From Methylobacterium planeticum (GTDB lineage: Bacteria; Pseudomonadota; Alphaproteobacteria; Rhizobiales; Beijerinckiaceae): DNA of 64,000 nucleotides. The stretch lies in contig NZ_VZZJ01000010.1 in the NCBI RefSeq assembly GCF_008806345.1, forward strand, positions 62,001-126,000, in the 5' to 3' direction. A program made the translations under genes and the position numbers. Below are positions 38,188 through 46,653 of the stretch, one piece after another. Under the pieces are notes generated by a model, which searched no databases, was not told the DNA's origin, and saw only the letters and a program-made list of their open reading frames with translations. Position 1 is the stretch's first letter. Each line of letters opens with the position of its first letter.

Positions 38188-39285
38188 TCAGGGGATCAGG
38201 CGGGTGACGTGGCCCATCTTGCGGCCGGGGCGGGATTCGCCCTTGCCGTAGAGGTGCAGGTGGGCGCCCGGCCGGGCCAGGATCGCGCGCCATCCATCGG
38301 CCTCGTCGCCGATCAGGTTGTGCATCTCCACCGCCATGCCGCCGGTGCGGGCCGCGTCCCCGAGGGGCCAGCCGCAGACGGCGCGGACATGCTGGGCGAA
38401 TTGCGAGGTCAGCGCCCCCTCGATGGTCCAGTGCCCGGAATTGTGGACCCGGGGGGCGATCTCGTTGACGACGACGCGCTCGCCCCCATCCTCGCGCACG
38501 AGGAACATCTCGACCGCGAGGACGCCGACATAGTCGAGGGCCTCGGCGATGCGCCGGGCGATCTCGGTGGCGCTCGCGGCGGTCTCGGGCGAGACCCCGG
38601 CGGCCGGGACGCGCGTCACCGCCAGGATGTGGTCGCGGTGCTCGTTCTCGCAGAGGTCGTAGGCCGCGAAGGAGCCGTCCGCCGAGCGGGCGGCGACGAC
38701 GGAGACCTCCCGCTCGAAGGGCACGAAGCCCTCGAGGATCAGGGGCGCGCCGCCGAACTCCGCCATGATGGCCGAGCGCTCGATGGCGCCCTCCTGGCGG
38801 ATCATGCGCTGGCCCTTGCCGTCGTAGCCAAAGCGCCGGGTCTTCAGCACGGACGGGCGGCCGATCGCCTCGAGGGCCCGGTCGAAATCGTCGCCGCTGT
38901 CGATGGCCCGGAAGGCGGCGGTCGGGATGCCGAGCCCGTTGATGAAGCGCTTCTCGGTGAGCCGGTCCTGCGTGACGGAGAGCGCCGAGGCGCTGGGATG
39001 CAGGGGCGCCCGGGCGGCCAGGATCTCGGCGGTCTCGCGCGGGATGTTCTCGAACTCGTAGGTGACGACGTCGACGCTCTCGGCGAAGCGCGCCAGCGCC
39101 GCGGCGTCGTCGTAGGCGGCCCGCGTCGTCAGGGCGGCCACCTCGAAGGCGGGGCTGTCGGCATCGGGGGCAAAGACGTGGACCTTGAGGCCGTGCCCGG
39201 CCGCCGCCAGCGCGATCATGCGGCCGAGCTGGCCGCCCCCGACGATGCCGAGGGTGGAACCGGGTTCGATGGGACGGGTTGTCAC
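38188..39285 (-). CDS. purK: N5-carboxyaminoimidazole ribonucleotide synthase
   Basis: 365 residues. ATP-grasp enzyme with [20 protein letters not shown] at the N-terminus, [17 protein letters not shown] (ATP-binding Lys/Gly loop), [22 protein letters not shown] and the end [17 protein letters not shown]. With ATP and bicarbonate it converts AIR to N5-CAIR in purine synthesis. Start is GTG 39285, which overlaps the purE stop (GTGA), so purE and purK are translationally coupled. No ATG alternative gives the family N-terminus. Confidence 0.95.
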   Translation of the reverse strand: MTTRPIEPGSTLGIVGGGQLGRMIALAAAGHGLKVHVFAPDADSPAFEVAALTTRAAYDDAAALARFAESVDVVTYEFENIPRETAEILAARAPLHPSASALSVTQDRLTEKRFINGLGIPTAAFRAIDSGDDFDRALEAIGRPSVLKTRRFGYDGKGQRMIRQEGAIERSAIMAEFGGAPLILEGFVPFEREVSVVAARSADGSFAAYDLCENEHRDHILAVTRVPAAGVSPETAASATEIARRIAEALDYVGVLAVEMFLVREDGGERVVVNEIAPRVHNSGHWTIEGALTSQFAQHVRAVCGWPLGDAARTGGMAVEMHNLIGDEADGWRAILARPGAHLHLYGKGESRPGRKMGHVTRLIP

Positions 39286-39782
39286 GGGCTCGTCTCTGTC
39301 TCCGGCCGCTCGGCCACGGCGGCGGTCTGGGCGGCGCGCCAGGCGTCGAGGCGGGCCGCCAGGGCCGCGTCCGAGAGCGCCAGCACCGCGGCGGCCAGGA
39401 GGGCGGCGTTGACGGCGCCGGCCCGGCCGATCGCCAGGGTGCCGACCGGGATGCCGGCGGGCATCTGCACGATCGAGAGCAGGCTGTCCTGGCCCGACAG
39501 CGCCTTCGATTCGACGGGGACGCCGAGGACCGGCAGGCTCGTCATGGCGGCGGTCATGCCGGGCAGGTGAGCGGCGCCGCCCGCGCCCGCGATCACGACC
39601 TTGAGGCCGGCCGCCTTCGCGCCCGTGGCGAAGGCCACGAGCCGGTCCGGCGTCCGGTGGGCCGAGACGATGCGGGTCTCGAAGGGGACGGCCAGGGCCT
39701 CGAGGGTCTCGGCCGCATGCCGCATGGTCGCCCAGTCCGACTGGCTTCCCATGATGATCGCGACCGGGGGCGCTGCCGCCAT
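39282..39782 (-). CDS. purE: N5-carboxyaminoimidazole ribonucleotide mutase
   Basis: 166 residues. Class I PurE with [15 protein letters not shown] (phosphate site), [10 protein letters not shown] (catalytic His), [15 protein letters not shown] and [20 protein letters not shown]. It rearranges N5-CAIR to CAIR, the step after PurK. First gene of a purEK operon on the minus strand. Confidence 0.96.
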   Translation of the reverse strand: MAAAPPVAIIMGSQSDWATMRHAAETLEALAVPFETRIVSAHRTPDRLVAFATGAKAAGLKVVIAGAGGAAHLPGMTAAMTSLPVLGVPVESKALSGQDSLLSIVQMPAGIPVGTLAIGRAGAVNAALLAAAVLALSDAALAARLDAWRAAQTAAVAERPETETSP

Positions 39783-39926
39783 CGTCGTCCAATCCGTGCT
39801 GTGCGTGGAAGCCGCAACCGGGCCGTGAGGCGCCGCCGGCCCGAACCTGCCGAATACAGGCGCGCCCCCGCCCCGGCAAGGCAGGGGGCCGATTTGGCCG
39901 TGGAGCGCGCCCGGGCGGGCCTCGCC

Positions 39927-40145
39927 TCAGGCGATGATGTCGGGGGTGATCTGGTCTTCGACGTAGGAGATCCGGTCGCGCAGGGTGAGCTTGCGCTTCT
40001 TCAGCCGCTGGATCTGCAGCTGGTCCCCGGCCACGCTCCGTTCCAGCGCCGCGATGGCGCCGTCGAGGTCGCGATGCTCCTCCTTCAGCCGCGACAGCTC
40101 GACGGCGAGATCGGATTGACCATCCTGGACCAACTCAACCGTCAT
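39927..40145 (-). CDS. YdcH family (DUF465) small helical protein
   Basis: 72 residues from ATG 40145. Two helices in hairpin: VELSRLKEEHRDLDGAIAAL and LQIQRLKKRKLTLRDRISYV. The RLKKRKLxLRDxI motif is diagnostic for DUF465/YdcH. Highly charged, cytoplasmic, function unknown. Divergent from another member of the same family 156 bases away. Confidence 0.85.
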   Translation of the reverse strand: MTVELVQDGQSDLAVELSRLKEEHRDLDGAIAALERSVAGDQLQIQRLKKRKLTLRDRISYVEDQITPDIIA

Positions 40146-40301
40146 TGCCGCCAACGAACCCCGGAACGCGTGTGCCCGACCATGCGCCACGGCCGCGCTA
40201 GCGGCAAGTTTTCGTGAAGCATGGCCATCGGAATGGTTTCGACAGCCGGCTCATCCTGTGCCAGTGTCGCCCTGTCGGAACGATGACAGGAGAAACGACT
40301 C

Positions 40302-40484
40302 ATGTCGCTGCAGACGCATCTGAGCCAACTCACCCGGAAGCATGAAGCCCTCGAGCGTGAGATTCAGGAAGCGATCCACAAGCCCGCGGAAGACGACCTC
40401 CGAATCGCAGAGCTTAAGCGACGGAAACTCCATCTAAAGGACGAGATCAACCGGCTCCAGGCTTCCGCCGATACGGTGCACTGA
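40302..40484 (+). CDS. YdcH family (DUF465) small helical protein
   Basis: 60 residues with strong AGGAGA 9 bases before the ATG. Pattern LTRKHEALEREIQEAI then RIAELKRRKLHLKDEINRL, the same DUF465 helical hairpin as the divergent neighbour. Codon use is less GC-extreme than nearby. A strong terminator follows 38 bases after the stop, so it is a stand-alone transcript, probably well expressed. Function unknown. Confidence 0.88.
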   Translation: MSLQTHLSQLTRKHEALEREIQEAIHKPAEDDLRIAELKRRKLHLKDEINRLQASADTVH

Positions 40485-40521
40485 CGGGCCTCTCGCCTCA
40501 ACCCCTTTCGTCTCGTGTCCG

Positions 40522-40561
40522 CCGCCGCGCTGTCCTCTGAACAGCGTGGCGGTTTTGTTTT
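40522..40561 (+). terminator. Intrinsic terminator of the 60-residue YdcH-type gene
   Basis: 12-bp stem CCGCCGCGCTGT / ACAGCGTGGCGG with one mismatch, 7-base loop, then TTTTGTTTT. A textbook Rho-independent terminator. Confidence 0.9.
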
Positions 40562-40666
40562 GGGGGCCTGCCGTCCCGTCCCGGTCCTCTGCTAGGATGG
40601 CGCCAAGGCCGCGGGTCCGATCACGAACCCGTCGGCAAGCCGGCCGCAGATCCGACAGGAGACGCC

Positions 40667-42598
40667 ATGACCGCCGCCCCGCCGCTGCCCGGACGCTATG
40701 CCGAGGTCCACGCCGCCTCGCTCGCCGATCCGGAGGCGTTCTGGATGGGGGCCGCCGCGGGCATCGACTGGGCGGTGCCGCCCCGCCGCGCCTTCGACCC
40801 GGAGGCGGGGGCCTACGGCCGCTGGTTCCCGGAGGGCCGGCTGAACGCCTGCCACAACGCCGTCGACCGGCACGTGGCGGCGGGGCGCGGGGCGCAGGCC
40901 GCGATCCTCCACGATTCCCCCGTCACGGGCACGAAGCGCCGCATCACCTATGCCGAGTTGCAGGACGAGGTCGCGACGCTCGCGGCGGTGCTGGCCGATC
41001 TCGGCGTCGGGCCGGGGGACCGGGTGATCCTCTACATGCCGATGGTCCCCGAGGCGCTCGTCGGCATGCTCGCCTGCGCCCGGATCGGGGCCGTGCACTC
41101 GGTGGTGTTCGGGGGCTTCGCGGCGAACGAGCTCGCGGTGCGGATCGAGGATGCGAGCCCCAAGGTCGTGCTCGCGGCCTCCTGCGGCATCGAGCCGAGC
41201 CGCGTCGTCGCCTACAAGCCGCTCCTCGACGCCGCCATCGCGGCCTCGCGCCACAAGCCCGAGGCCTGCCTGATCCTGCAGCGGCCCCGCTGCGCCGCGG
41301 GCCTCGTGCCCGGGCGCGACCGGGACTGGGCCGAGGCGGTGGCGGCGGCGCGGGCGGCGGGACGGCGGGCGGAATGCGTCCCGATGCGCGCCACCGACCC
41401 GCTCTACATCCTCTACACCTCGGGCACGACGGGCAAGCCGAAGGGCGTCGTGCGCGACACCGGCGGCTACCTCGTGGCCCTCGCCTGGTCGATGCCGAAC
41501 CTCTACGACGTGCATCCCGGCGAGGTCTATTTCTGCGCCTCCGACATCGGCTGGGTCGTGGGCCATTCCTACATCGTCTACGCGCCGCTCCTGATCGGCT
41601 GCACCACGGTGCTGTACGAGGGCAAGCCCGTCGGCACCCCGGATGCCGGGGCCTTCTGGCGGGTGGTGGCCGAGCACGGGGTCGCCTGCCTGTTCACCGC
41701 CCCGACGGCGCTCCGGGCGATCAAGAAGGAGGACCCGCGCGGCGAGCGGGTCGGGGGCTACGACCTCGCGCGCTTCCGGACCCTGTTCCTGGCGGGGGAG
41801 CGGGCGGACCCGGATTCGGTGGCCTGGGCCGAGCGCACCCTCGGGCGCCCCGTCATCGACCATTGGTGGCAGACCGAGACCGGATGGCCGATCGCCGGCA
41901 ACCCGGTCGGCCTCGGGCAGCTCCCGGTCAAGCACGGCAGCACCTGCGTGCCGATGCCGGGCTACGACGTGCGCGTCCTCGACGAGGGCGGCAGGCCCGT
42001 CGGCCCCGACACGATGGGCACCATCGCGATCCGCCTGCCGCTGCCCCCCGGCTGCCTGCCGACCCTGTGGGGCTCGGACGCGCGCTTCGCGCAGAGCTAC
42101 CTCACCACCTTCCCGGGCTACTACGACACCTCGGATGCGGGGGTGATCGACCGGGACGGCTACATCACGGTGCTGGGCCGGACCGACGACATCATCAACG
42201 TCGCGGGCCACCGCCTCTCGACGGGGGGCATGGAGGCGGTGCTCGCCTCGCATCCCGACGTCGCCGAATGCGCGGTGATCGGCATCCGCGACAGCCTCAA
42301 GGGCGAGGCGCCCTGCGGCTTCGTGGTGCTCAAGGCCGACGTGGCGCGGGACCCGGGCGAGATCGAGCGCGAGCTCGTCGCGCTGGTGCGCGACCGGATC
42401 GGGCCGGTGGCGGCCTTCAAGCTCGCCCTCACGGTGAACCGCCTGCCGAAGACGCGCTCGGGCAAGATCCTGCGCGGCACCATGAAGCGCATCGCCGACC
42501 ACGAGCCCTGGACCCTGCCGCCCACCATCGACGACGCCGCCGTCCTCGACGAGATCGGCGAGAGCCTCAGGGCCCGGGGCATCGGCGAGCCGGGCTGA
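40667..42598 (+). CDS. prpE: Propionyl-CoA synthetase (acyl-CoA synthetase)
   Basis: 643 residues of the acetyl/propionyl-CoA synthetase family. AMP-binding motif YTSGTTGKPKGVVRDTGGY near residue 250, DIGWVVGHSYIVYAPLL, DHWWQTETGWPIAGN, the hinge GRTDDIINVAGHRLSTGGME and acetylatable C-terminal Lys in LPKTRSGKILRGTM. VVRDTGG and VGHSYIVY are the form seen in PrpE rather than Acs, so propionate is the likely acid, with acetate as possible side substrate. AGGAGACGCC precedes the ATG. The stop codon sits inside a 28-bp tandem repeat. Confidence 0.88.
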   Translation: MTAAPPLPGRYAEVHAASLADPEAFWMGAAAGIDWAVPPRRAFDPEAGAYGRWFPEGRLNACHNAVDRHVAAGRGAQAAILHDSPVTGTKRRITYAELQDEVATLAAVLADLGVGPGDRVILYMPMVPEALVGMLACARIGAVHSVVFGGFAANELAVRIEDASPKVVLAASCGIEPSRVVAYKPLLDAAIAASRHKPEACLILQRPRCAAGLVPGRDRDWAEAVAAARAAGRRAECVPMRATDPLYILYTSGTTGKPKGVVRDTGGYLVALAWSMPNLYDVHPGEVYFCASDIGWVVGHSYIVYAPLLIGCTTVLYEGKPVGTPDAGAFWRVVAEHGVACLFTAPTALRAIKKEDPRGERVGGYDLARFRTLFLAGERADPDSVAWAERTLGRPVIDHWWQTETGWPIAGNPVGLGQLPVKHGSTCVPMPGYDVRVLDEGGRPVGPDTMGTIAIRLPLPPGCLPTLWGSDARFAQSYLTTFPGYYDTSDAGVIDRDGYITVLGRTDDIINVAGHRLSTGGMEAVLASHPDVAECAVIGIRDSLKGEAPCGFVVLKADVARDPGEIERELVALVRDRIGPVAAFKLALTVNRLPKTRSGKILRGTMKRIADHEPWTLPPTIDDAAVLDEIGESLRARGIGEPG

Positions 42599-42682
42599 GG
42601 CCCGGGGAAGCGGGGAACCCGGCCGAGGCCGGGGCATCGGCGAACCCGGCCGAGGCCCGGGGTGTCGGCGAACCCGGCCGGG
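42572..42682. repeat. 28-bp tandem repeat overlapping the prpE 3' end
   Basis: Four units of 27-28 bases begin at 42572, 42600, 42628 and 42655 with consensus GCCCGGGGCATCGGCGAACC then CGGCCGAG. The first unit contains the last eight prpE codons and its stop; the other three are intergenic. The coding unit seems to have been duplicated outward. Confidence 0.85.
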
Positions 42683-42778
42683 ACCGGGCGCGGTCCCGCG
42701 CGAAACGACCCGCGGCGTCTGGCCAAGCCGGCCCCGGCGCGCCACATGGCGGGCAGTCCCGTCCCGGAGCCCCCGCCC

Positions 42779-43897
42779 ATGACCGCCCGCCTGTTCGAAC
42801 CGCTCGCGCTCGACGACCTCACCCTCGAGAACCGCATCCTGATCGCCCCGATGTGCCAGTACTCGGCCCGGGACGGCGCGGCGACGGACTGGCACATGAT
42901 GCATCTCGGGCAGCTCGCCATGTCGGGCGCCGGGCTCCTGACCCTGGAGGCGACCGCGATCTCGCCCGAGGCCCGCATCACCGACTGGGACCTCGGCCTC
43001 TACGACGACGCCACCGAGCGGGCCCTCGGCCGCGTCCTCGGGGCGATCCGCGAATACGCCCCGATCCCGGTCTGCATCCAGATCGCCCATGCGGGCCGCA
43101 AGGCCTCGAGCGAGGCGCCCTGGATCGGCGGCCAGCAGATCCCGCCGGAATCCCCCCAGGGCTGGCGCACCGAGGCGCCCTCCGCGATCCCGCACGGGGA
43201 GGCCGAGATGCCCCCGCACGCCCTCGACGCGCAGGACCTCAAGCGCGTGCGCGACGGCTTCGTGGCGACCGCCCGCCGCGCCATGCGCCTCGGCATCGAG
43301 GCGGTGGAGCTGCACGGGGCCCACGGCTACCTGCTGCACCAGTTCCTCTCCCCCCTCTCGAACAGCCGCACCGACGCCTACGGCGGCAGCCTCCAGAACC
43401 GGATGCGCTTCCCCCTCGAGGTGTTCGAAGCGGTGCGCGCGGTGGTGCCGAGCGGCAAACCCGTCTGGATGCGCGTCTCGGCGACCGACTGGGTCGAGGA
43501 GGGCTGGACCCTCGACGAGACCGTGGAGCTCGCCCGGTGCCTGAAGGCGCGTGGCGCCCCCGCGATCCACGTCTCCACCGGCGGCCTCTCGACCCGGCAG
43601 GCGATCACCCTCGGCCCGGGCTACCAGGTGCCCCATGCCGAGCGCATCAAGGCGGAGACCGGCCTGACCACGATCGCGGTCGGCCTGATCACGGAGGCCG
43701 CCCAGGCCGAGGCGATCCTGGCCGAGGGCCGGGCCGACGCGATCTCGCTCGCCCGCGCCATGCTGTACGACCCGCGCTGGCCCTGGCACGCGGCGGCCGA
43801 GCTCGGCGCCCGGATCCGCGCCCCGAAGCAGTACTGGCGCTCGCAGCCGCGCGCCTTCAAGGACCTGTTCCGGGACACCCAGTTCGGGCAGCGCTGA
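42779..43897 (+). CDS. Old yellow enzyme-family NADH:flavin oxidoreductase
   Basis: 372 residues from ATG 42779 (ATG 42746 possible). FMN beta/alpha barrel: LENRILIAPMCQYSARDG, IQIAHAGRKAS, GIEAVELHGAHGYLLHQFLS, RTDAYGGSLQNRMRFPLEV and the end VGLITEAAQAEAIL with ADAISLARAMLYDPRWP. This is the YqjM/XenA-like branch (Cys in PMCQY near the flavin). It reduces activated C=C bonds of enones or nitro compounds. Ribosome site GGAG lies 11 bases upstream. The next gene starts two bases after its stop. Confidence 0.9.
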   Translation: MTARLFEPLALDDLTLENRILIAPMCQYSARDGAATDWHMMHLGQLAMSGAGLLTLEATAISPEARITDWDLGLYDDATERALGRVLGAIREYAPIPVCIQIAHAGRKASSEAPWIGGQQIPPESPQGWRTEAPSAIPHGEAEMPPHALDAQDLKRVRDGFVATARRAMRLGIEAVELHGAHGYLLHQFLSPLSNSRTDAYGGSLQNRMRFPLEVFEAVRAVVPSGKPVWMRVSATDWVEEGWTLDETVELARCLKARGAPAIHVSTGGLSTRQAITLGPGYQVPHAERIKAETGLTTIAVGLITEAAQAEAILAEGRADAISLARAMLYDPRWPWHAAAELGARIRAPKQYWRSQPRAFKDLFRDTQFGQR

Positions 43898-43899
43898 GC

Positions 43900-44271
43900 A
43901 TGGCGCCGGGCCGAAACGGCGCCGCGCCGGCCGAGGGCGTCAGCTTCGCGGTGGAGCGCGTGCGCATCGACGAGGCCGACGGGCATTGCCTGATCGCGGG
44001 GGCGGACGACGAGGAGGAGCCCGCCGGCTACTTCATCGTGGAGATCGACGCGACGGGGCTCTCCGTCGAGTTCCTGGGCGAGGAACTGACCCAGCGCGAC
44101 GGCGTCGTCGCCCTCGAGATCGGCCCGCACCACCTCGCCTTCACCCTCGATCCGCGCAGCCCGGTCGGGCGGGCGATGCCCGTCGTGCGGATCACCTCCG
44201 GGGAGGCGATCGGCCCGGCCGTGCGCGACCGCCTGACGGCGGCCCTCGGCCCCCGGGCGCGCCTCGTCTGA
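43900..44271 (+). CDS. Hypothetical protein
   Basis: 123 residues from ATG 43900, two bases after the OYE stop, so probably co-transcribed. Mixed alpha/beta sequence with an acidic centre (AGADDEEEPAGYFIVEIDA) and a conserved-looking middle FLGEELTQRDGVVALEIG. No signal peptide, helix pair or catalytic motif recognisable. I do not recognise the family; a role with the reductase is only suggested by position. Confidence 0.7.
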   Translation: MAPGRNGAAPAEGVSFAVERVRIDEADGHCLIAGADDEEEPAGYFIVEIDATGLSVEFLGEELTQRDGVVALEIGPHHLAFTLDPRSPVGRAMPVVRITSGEAIGPAVRDRLTAALGPRARLV

Positions 44272-44285
44272 GGGCGCCGCGGCGC

Positions 44286-45122
44286 TCAGCGGGCGACCGC
44301 GCCGACCATCGGGCCGAGCGGCCGGCTGAGGTCGGAGCGGTTGAGGCCCGGCGCGTAGAGGCTCGACACGCTGCCGTCGAGGAACAGGGCGTTGCGGCAG
44401 CCGAAATCGTCCCTGAACAGGCGCGCGAAGGCCCCGAAGCTCACCGGGCGCTCCGAGATCGCGAACACGGCGGTGCGGCCGTCGTCCCGGACCCCGACCC
44501 CGTTGCGGATCTTCTGCGAGGGGCCGTCCGACGAGATCTTGGGGTGGATCTGGCCGTCGATGACCAGCATCGGCCCGGATTGCGTGGCGAAGTCGGGCTT
44601 GATCCGGGCCTTCAGGTAGCGGCCGGTGTCGACGACCCCGGCCCGGTCTCCCTTCACGTAGAAGATCCCGTTCGGCTTGAGGTGGAAATTGCCCGGGCCG
44701 TTCGCGGTCGAGACGCCCTTCATCTCCCGGCCCTCCTCGACATAGAGGCCGACGGGAGCCTGGCCCTTGTCGTACATCCCGGCATTCATGGCGAAGCTGA
44801 GCCGGGGGCCCTGCTTCTCGGCGAGGTTCGTGAGGGAGGAGTAGGGCAGCCCGTCCGTGCCGAGCCAGAACAGGCGGACCCGCTGGCGCTTCAGGTCGAC
44901 GACGCAGACCGTGTAGGCCTCGCCCTCGGCCTGGACGGCGCGGCAGGGGCCGGAGCCGGCGGCCGCCGGCGCGGCTTGAGGCGCCGGCGCGGCTTGAGGC
45001 GCCGGCGCGGCCTGGGGGCTCGTCGCCGTCCGCGCCAGGGTCTCGGCGGCGGCCGGGCCGGTGCCGGCCAGGGCCGCGAGCAGGAGGACGAGCCGACAGC
45101 CTTGCGCCGAACGTAACATCAT
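44286..45122 (-). CDS. Phosphodiester glycosidase (DUF2233/NAGPA)-like exported protein
   Basis: 278 residues. N-terminal signal LVLLLAALAGTGPAAA followed by an Ala/Pro linker with three QAAPAP units. The domain shows FAMNAGMYDKGQAPVGLYVE, GNFHLKPNGIFYV, ATQSGPMLVIDGQIHPK, IRNGVGVRDDGRTAVFAIS and CRNALFLDGSVSSLYAPG, the pattern of DUF2233 phosphodiester glycosidase proteins, related to the enzyme that uncovers mannose-6-phosphate. Probably periplasmic, acting on a cell-envelope sugar phosphate. ATG 45122 or 45119. Confidence 0.85.
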   Translation of the reverse strand: MMLRSAQGCRLVLLLAALAGTGPAAAETLARTATSPQAAPAPQAAPAPQAAPAAAGSGPCRAVQAEGEAYTVCVVDLKRQRVRLFWLGTDGLPYSSLTNLAEKQGPRLSFAMNAGMYDKGQAPVGLYVEEGREMKGVSTANGPGNFHLKPNGIFYVKGDRAGVVDTGRYLKARIKPDFATQSGPMLVIDGQIHPKISSDGPSQKIRNGVGVRDDGRTAVFAISERPVSFGAFARLFRDDFGCRNALFLDGSVSSLYAPGLNRSDLSRPLGPMVGAVAR

Positions 45123-45373
45123 CGTGAGTTCCCGGGGCCCCGATCCGCCGCGCCGCGCGACGCGCGGCGGCTTCCTCGCCTGAAATTGTGATGGTTTTCA
45201 AGCAGGCGCGGCCGATTCCGCAGTCTTCGACGGGGGCCGGGGCCGGATGCGCCGGCGGGGTGCGGCAACGGGCGTGGCAAACAGACCGTGAACCGTTCTC
45301 ACGGCGACCGCGTTTTTCCTCCGATGGGGCGCGAGTTGGTTTGGCAAAACCGAGTTTGGTCGGAGACAAAGTG

Positions 45374-45853
45374 ATGAAGCGTGTACTTCTTGCCTCGGCC
45401 GCGATGGCCGGCGCACTGGCCATGCTGCCGGCGGCGGCGGATGCGCGCGGCTTCGGCGGCAGTGGATTCCACGGCGGCGGCGGCGGGTTCCGCGGCGGCT
45501 TCGGGGGCGGTGGCTTCCGGGGCGGCTTCGGCGGCTATCGCGGCGCCGGCTTCGGTGGCTACCGCGGCGGCTATTACGGCCGTGGCTGGGGTGGCCGCGG
45601 CTACGGATACGGTCTCGGCGGGCTCGGCCTCGGTGTCGGCCTCGGCCTCGCGGCGGGCGGCCTCTACGGCGGGTACGGCGGCTACGGCGGGTACGGCTAC
45701 CCGGGCTACGGTTACGGCTACGGCTACGCGCCCGCCGGATACGGCTACGGCTACGCCCCGGCCGGCTACGGCTACGGCGGCTGCTACGCGGTGCCCCGCA
45801 CGCGCTGGACGCCCTACGGCTATCGCCGAGTGCTGGTCCAGCGCTGCTACTGA
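45374..45853 (+). CDS. Gly/Tyr-rich exported protein
   Basis: 159 residues from ATG 45374. Signal peptide VLLASAAMAGALAMLPAAAD followed by about 110 residues almost only of Gly, Tyr, Phe, Arg (GGFGGGGFRGGFGGYRGAG) and repeats GYGYAPAGY. The end has two Cys (GGCYAVPRTRWTPYGYRRVL). Such proteins are frequent in Methylobacterium and may coat or condense in the envelope. Strong terminator 45 bases after the stop. No enzymatic function expected. Confidence 0.8.
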   Translation: MKRVLLASAAMAGALAMLPAAADARGFGGSGFHGGGGGFRGGFGGGGFRGGFGGYRGAGFGGYRGGYYGRGWGGRGYGYGLGGLGLGVGLGLAAGGLYGGYGGYGGYGYPGYGYGYGYAPAGYGYGYAPAGYGYGGCYAVPRTRWTPYGYRRVLVQRCY

Positions 45854-45898
45854 GGCGGCATCGCTGCCATTGGGGCAGCCAGCCCCTGTCCGAGGATC

Positions 45899-45922
45899 AG
45901 GGCGGCGTGAGCCGCCCTTTTT
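45899..45922 (+). terminator. Intrinsic terminator of the Gly/Tyr-rich gene
   Basis: Perfect 8-bp stem AGGGCGGC / GCCGCCCT, tetraloop GTGA, then a T-run. Clear Rho-independent terminator. Confidence 0.9.
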
Positions 45923-45967
45923 CCTGGGGGCCCGCCGGGGCCCGTCGCCGGACGCTCCCGCGCCGCC

Positions 45968-46420
45968 TCAGCGCCCGTCCCGGCGCATCTCGTTCCGGCG
46001 CATCTCGTCCCGGCGCATCTCGTCCCGGCGCATCGGCATGGCGTCGATCGTGGCGAACAGGCGCTGCGGAGCGATCGGCTCGGAGGCGGTCAGCTTCGCG
46101 CCCCCGTCCTTGCCGACGAGGACCGCCCGGAACGCCCGGGCCGGCAGGTCGAGGCGCCGGCGCAGCGTCTCCGCCTCCGCACCCGGGCCGACCGCCTCGA
46201 CGACGACGAGGTCCCGGGCCTTCGCATCCGTGCGCGCCGAGGCCAGGGCCTCGCGCTGGCCCCTCAGCCGCGGGTCGGCGGCGTCCGGTGCCGACAGGAC
46301 GAGGACGCGGGAGGTCCAGAGGTGCTGCGCCAGCGGATCGCCGCCGGCCGCCGCCCCGCCCGTCCCGCCGCCCGCCATCGCGAGGACCAGCCCCGCCGCG
46401 CCGAGATTGCGCCCCACCAT
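45968..46420 (-). CDS. DUF4174 domain exported protein with repeated C-terminal tail
   Basis: 150 residues from ATG 46420, which gives a signal peptide (LGAAGLVLAMAGGGTGG); an upstream ATG 46624 would put 68 low-complexity residues before it. DUF4174 pattern: LWTSRVLVLSAPDAADPRLR, DLVVVEAVG, LPARAFRAVLVGKDGGAKL, PIAPQRLFATIDAMPMRRDE, a thioredoxin-like fold with no CxxC. The last residues repeat MRRDE / MRRNE, encoded by a 15-bp tandem repeat. Function unknown; periplasmic. Confidence 0.8.
   Translation of the reverse strand: MVGRNLGAAGLVLAMAGGGTGGAAAGGDPLAQHLWTSRVLVLSAPDAADPRLRGQREALASARTDAKARDLVVVEAVGPGAEAETLRRRLDLPARAFRAVLVGKDGGAKLTASEPIAPQRLFATIDAMPMRRDEMRRDEMRRNEMRRDGR
45976..46035. repeat. 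15-bp in-frame tandem repeat, four copies
   Basis: Four units of CGTCCCGGCGCATCT (second CGTTCC, fourth ending G) begin at 45976, 45991, 46006 and 46021. They encode the repeated MRRDE tail of the DUF4174 protein on the minus strand; unit length is a multiple of three, so expansion keeps the frame. Confidence 0.9.
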
Positions 46421-46481
46421 GCCGGCTCCCGTCCCGCTCGATCCACCAGACCGGACAACGCCGGAGGCCGCGATCGGATCA

Positions 46482-46515
46482 CGGGATCCGCGCAGGATCG
46501 CCTGCGCGGATCCCG
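46482..46515. repeat. 15-bp perfect hairpin with GGATCC core
   Basis: CGGGATCCGCGCAGG and its exact complement surround the tetraloop ATCG, between the divergent DUF4174 and MDR reductase genes. Too strong and badly placed for an ordinary terminator. It shares CGGGATCCG with the hairpin at 27057. Confidence 0.8.
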
Positions 46516-46653
46516 CCGACGCCGATCCCGCCACCGCAGGCCCTTGGGACGCAAAGGCCCCCGACGCGAAGCCGGCGGCGATTGCGAAGCCGCGCCGGCG
46601 CCCCATCTGCCCGGGTCTCGACATGCCCGTTCAAGCCGCACCGGAGTCCGCCC

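Noticed and set aside
40592..43789. Very long minus-strand open frame opposite prpE and the OYE-like gene
   Set aside because: In DNA of this GC content antisense frames lack stops. The translation is Arg/His/Asp-rich with no motif, while the plus strand has two clear enzymes.
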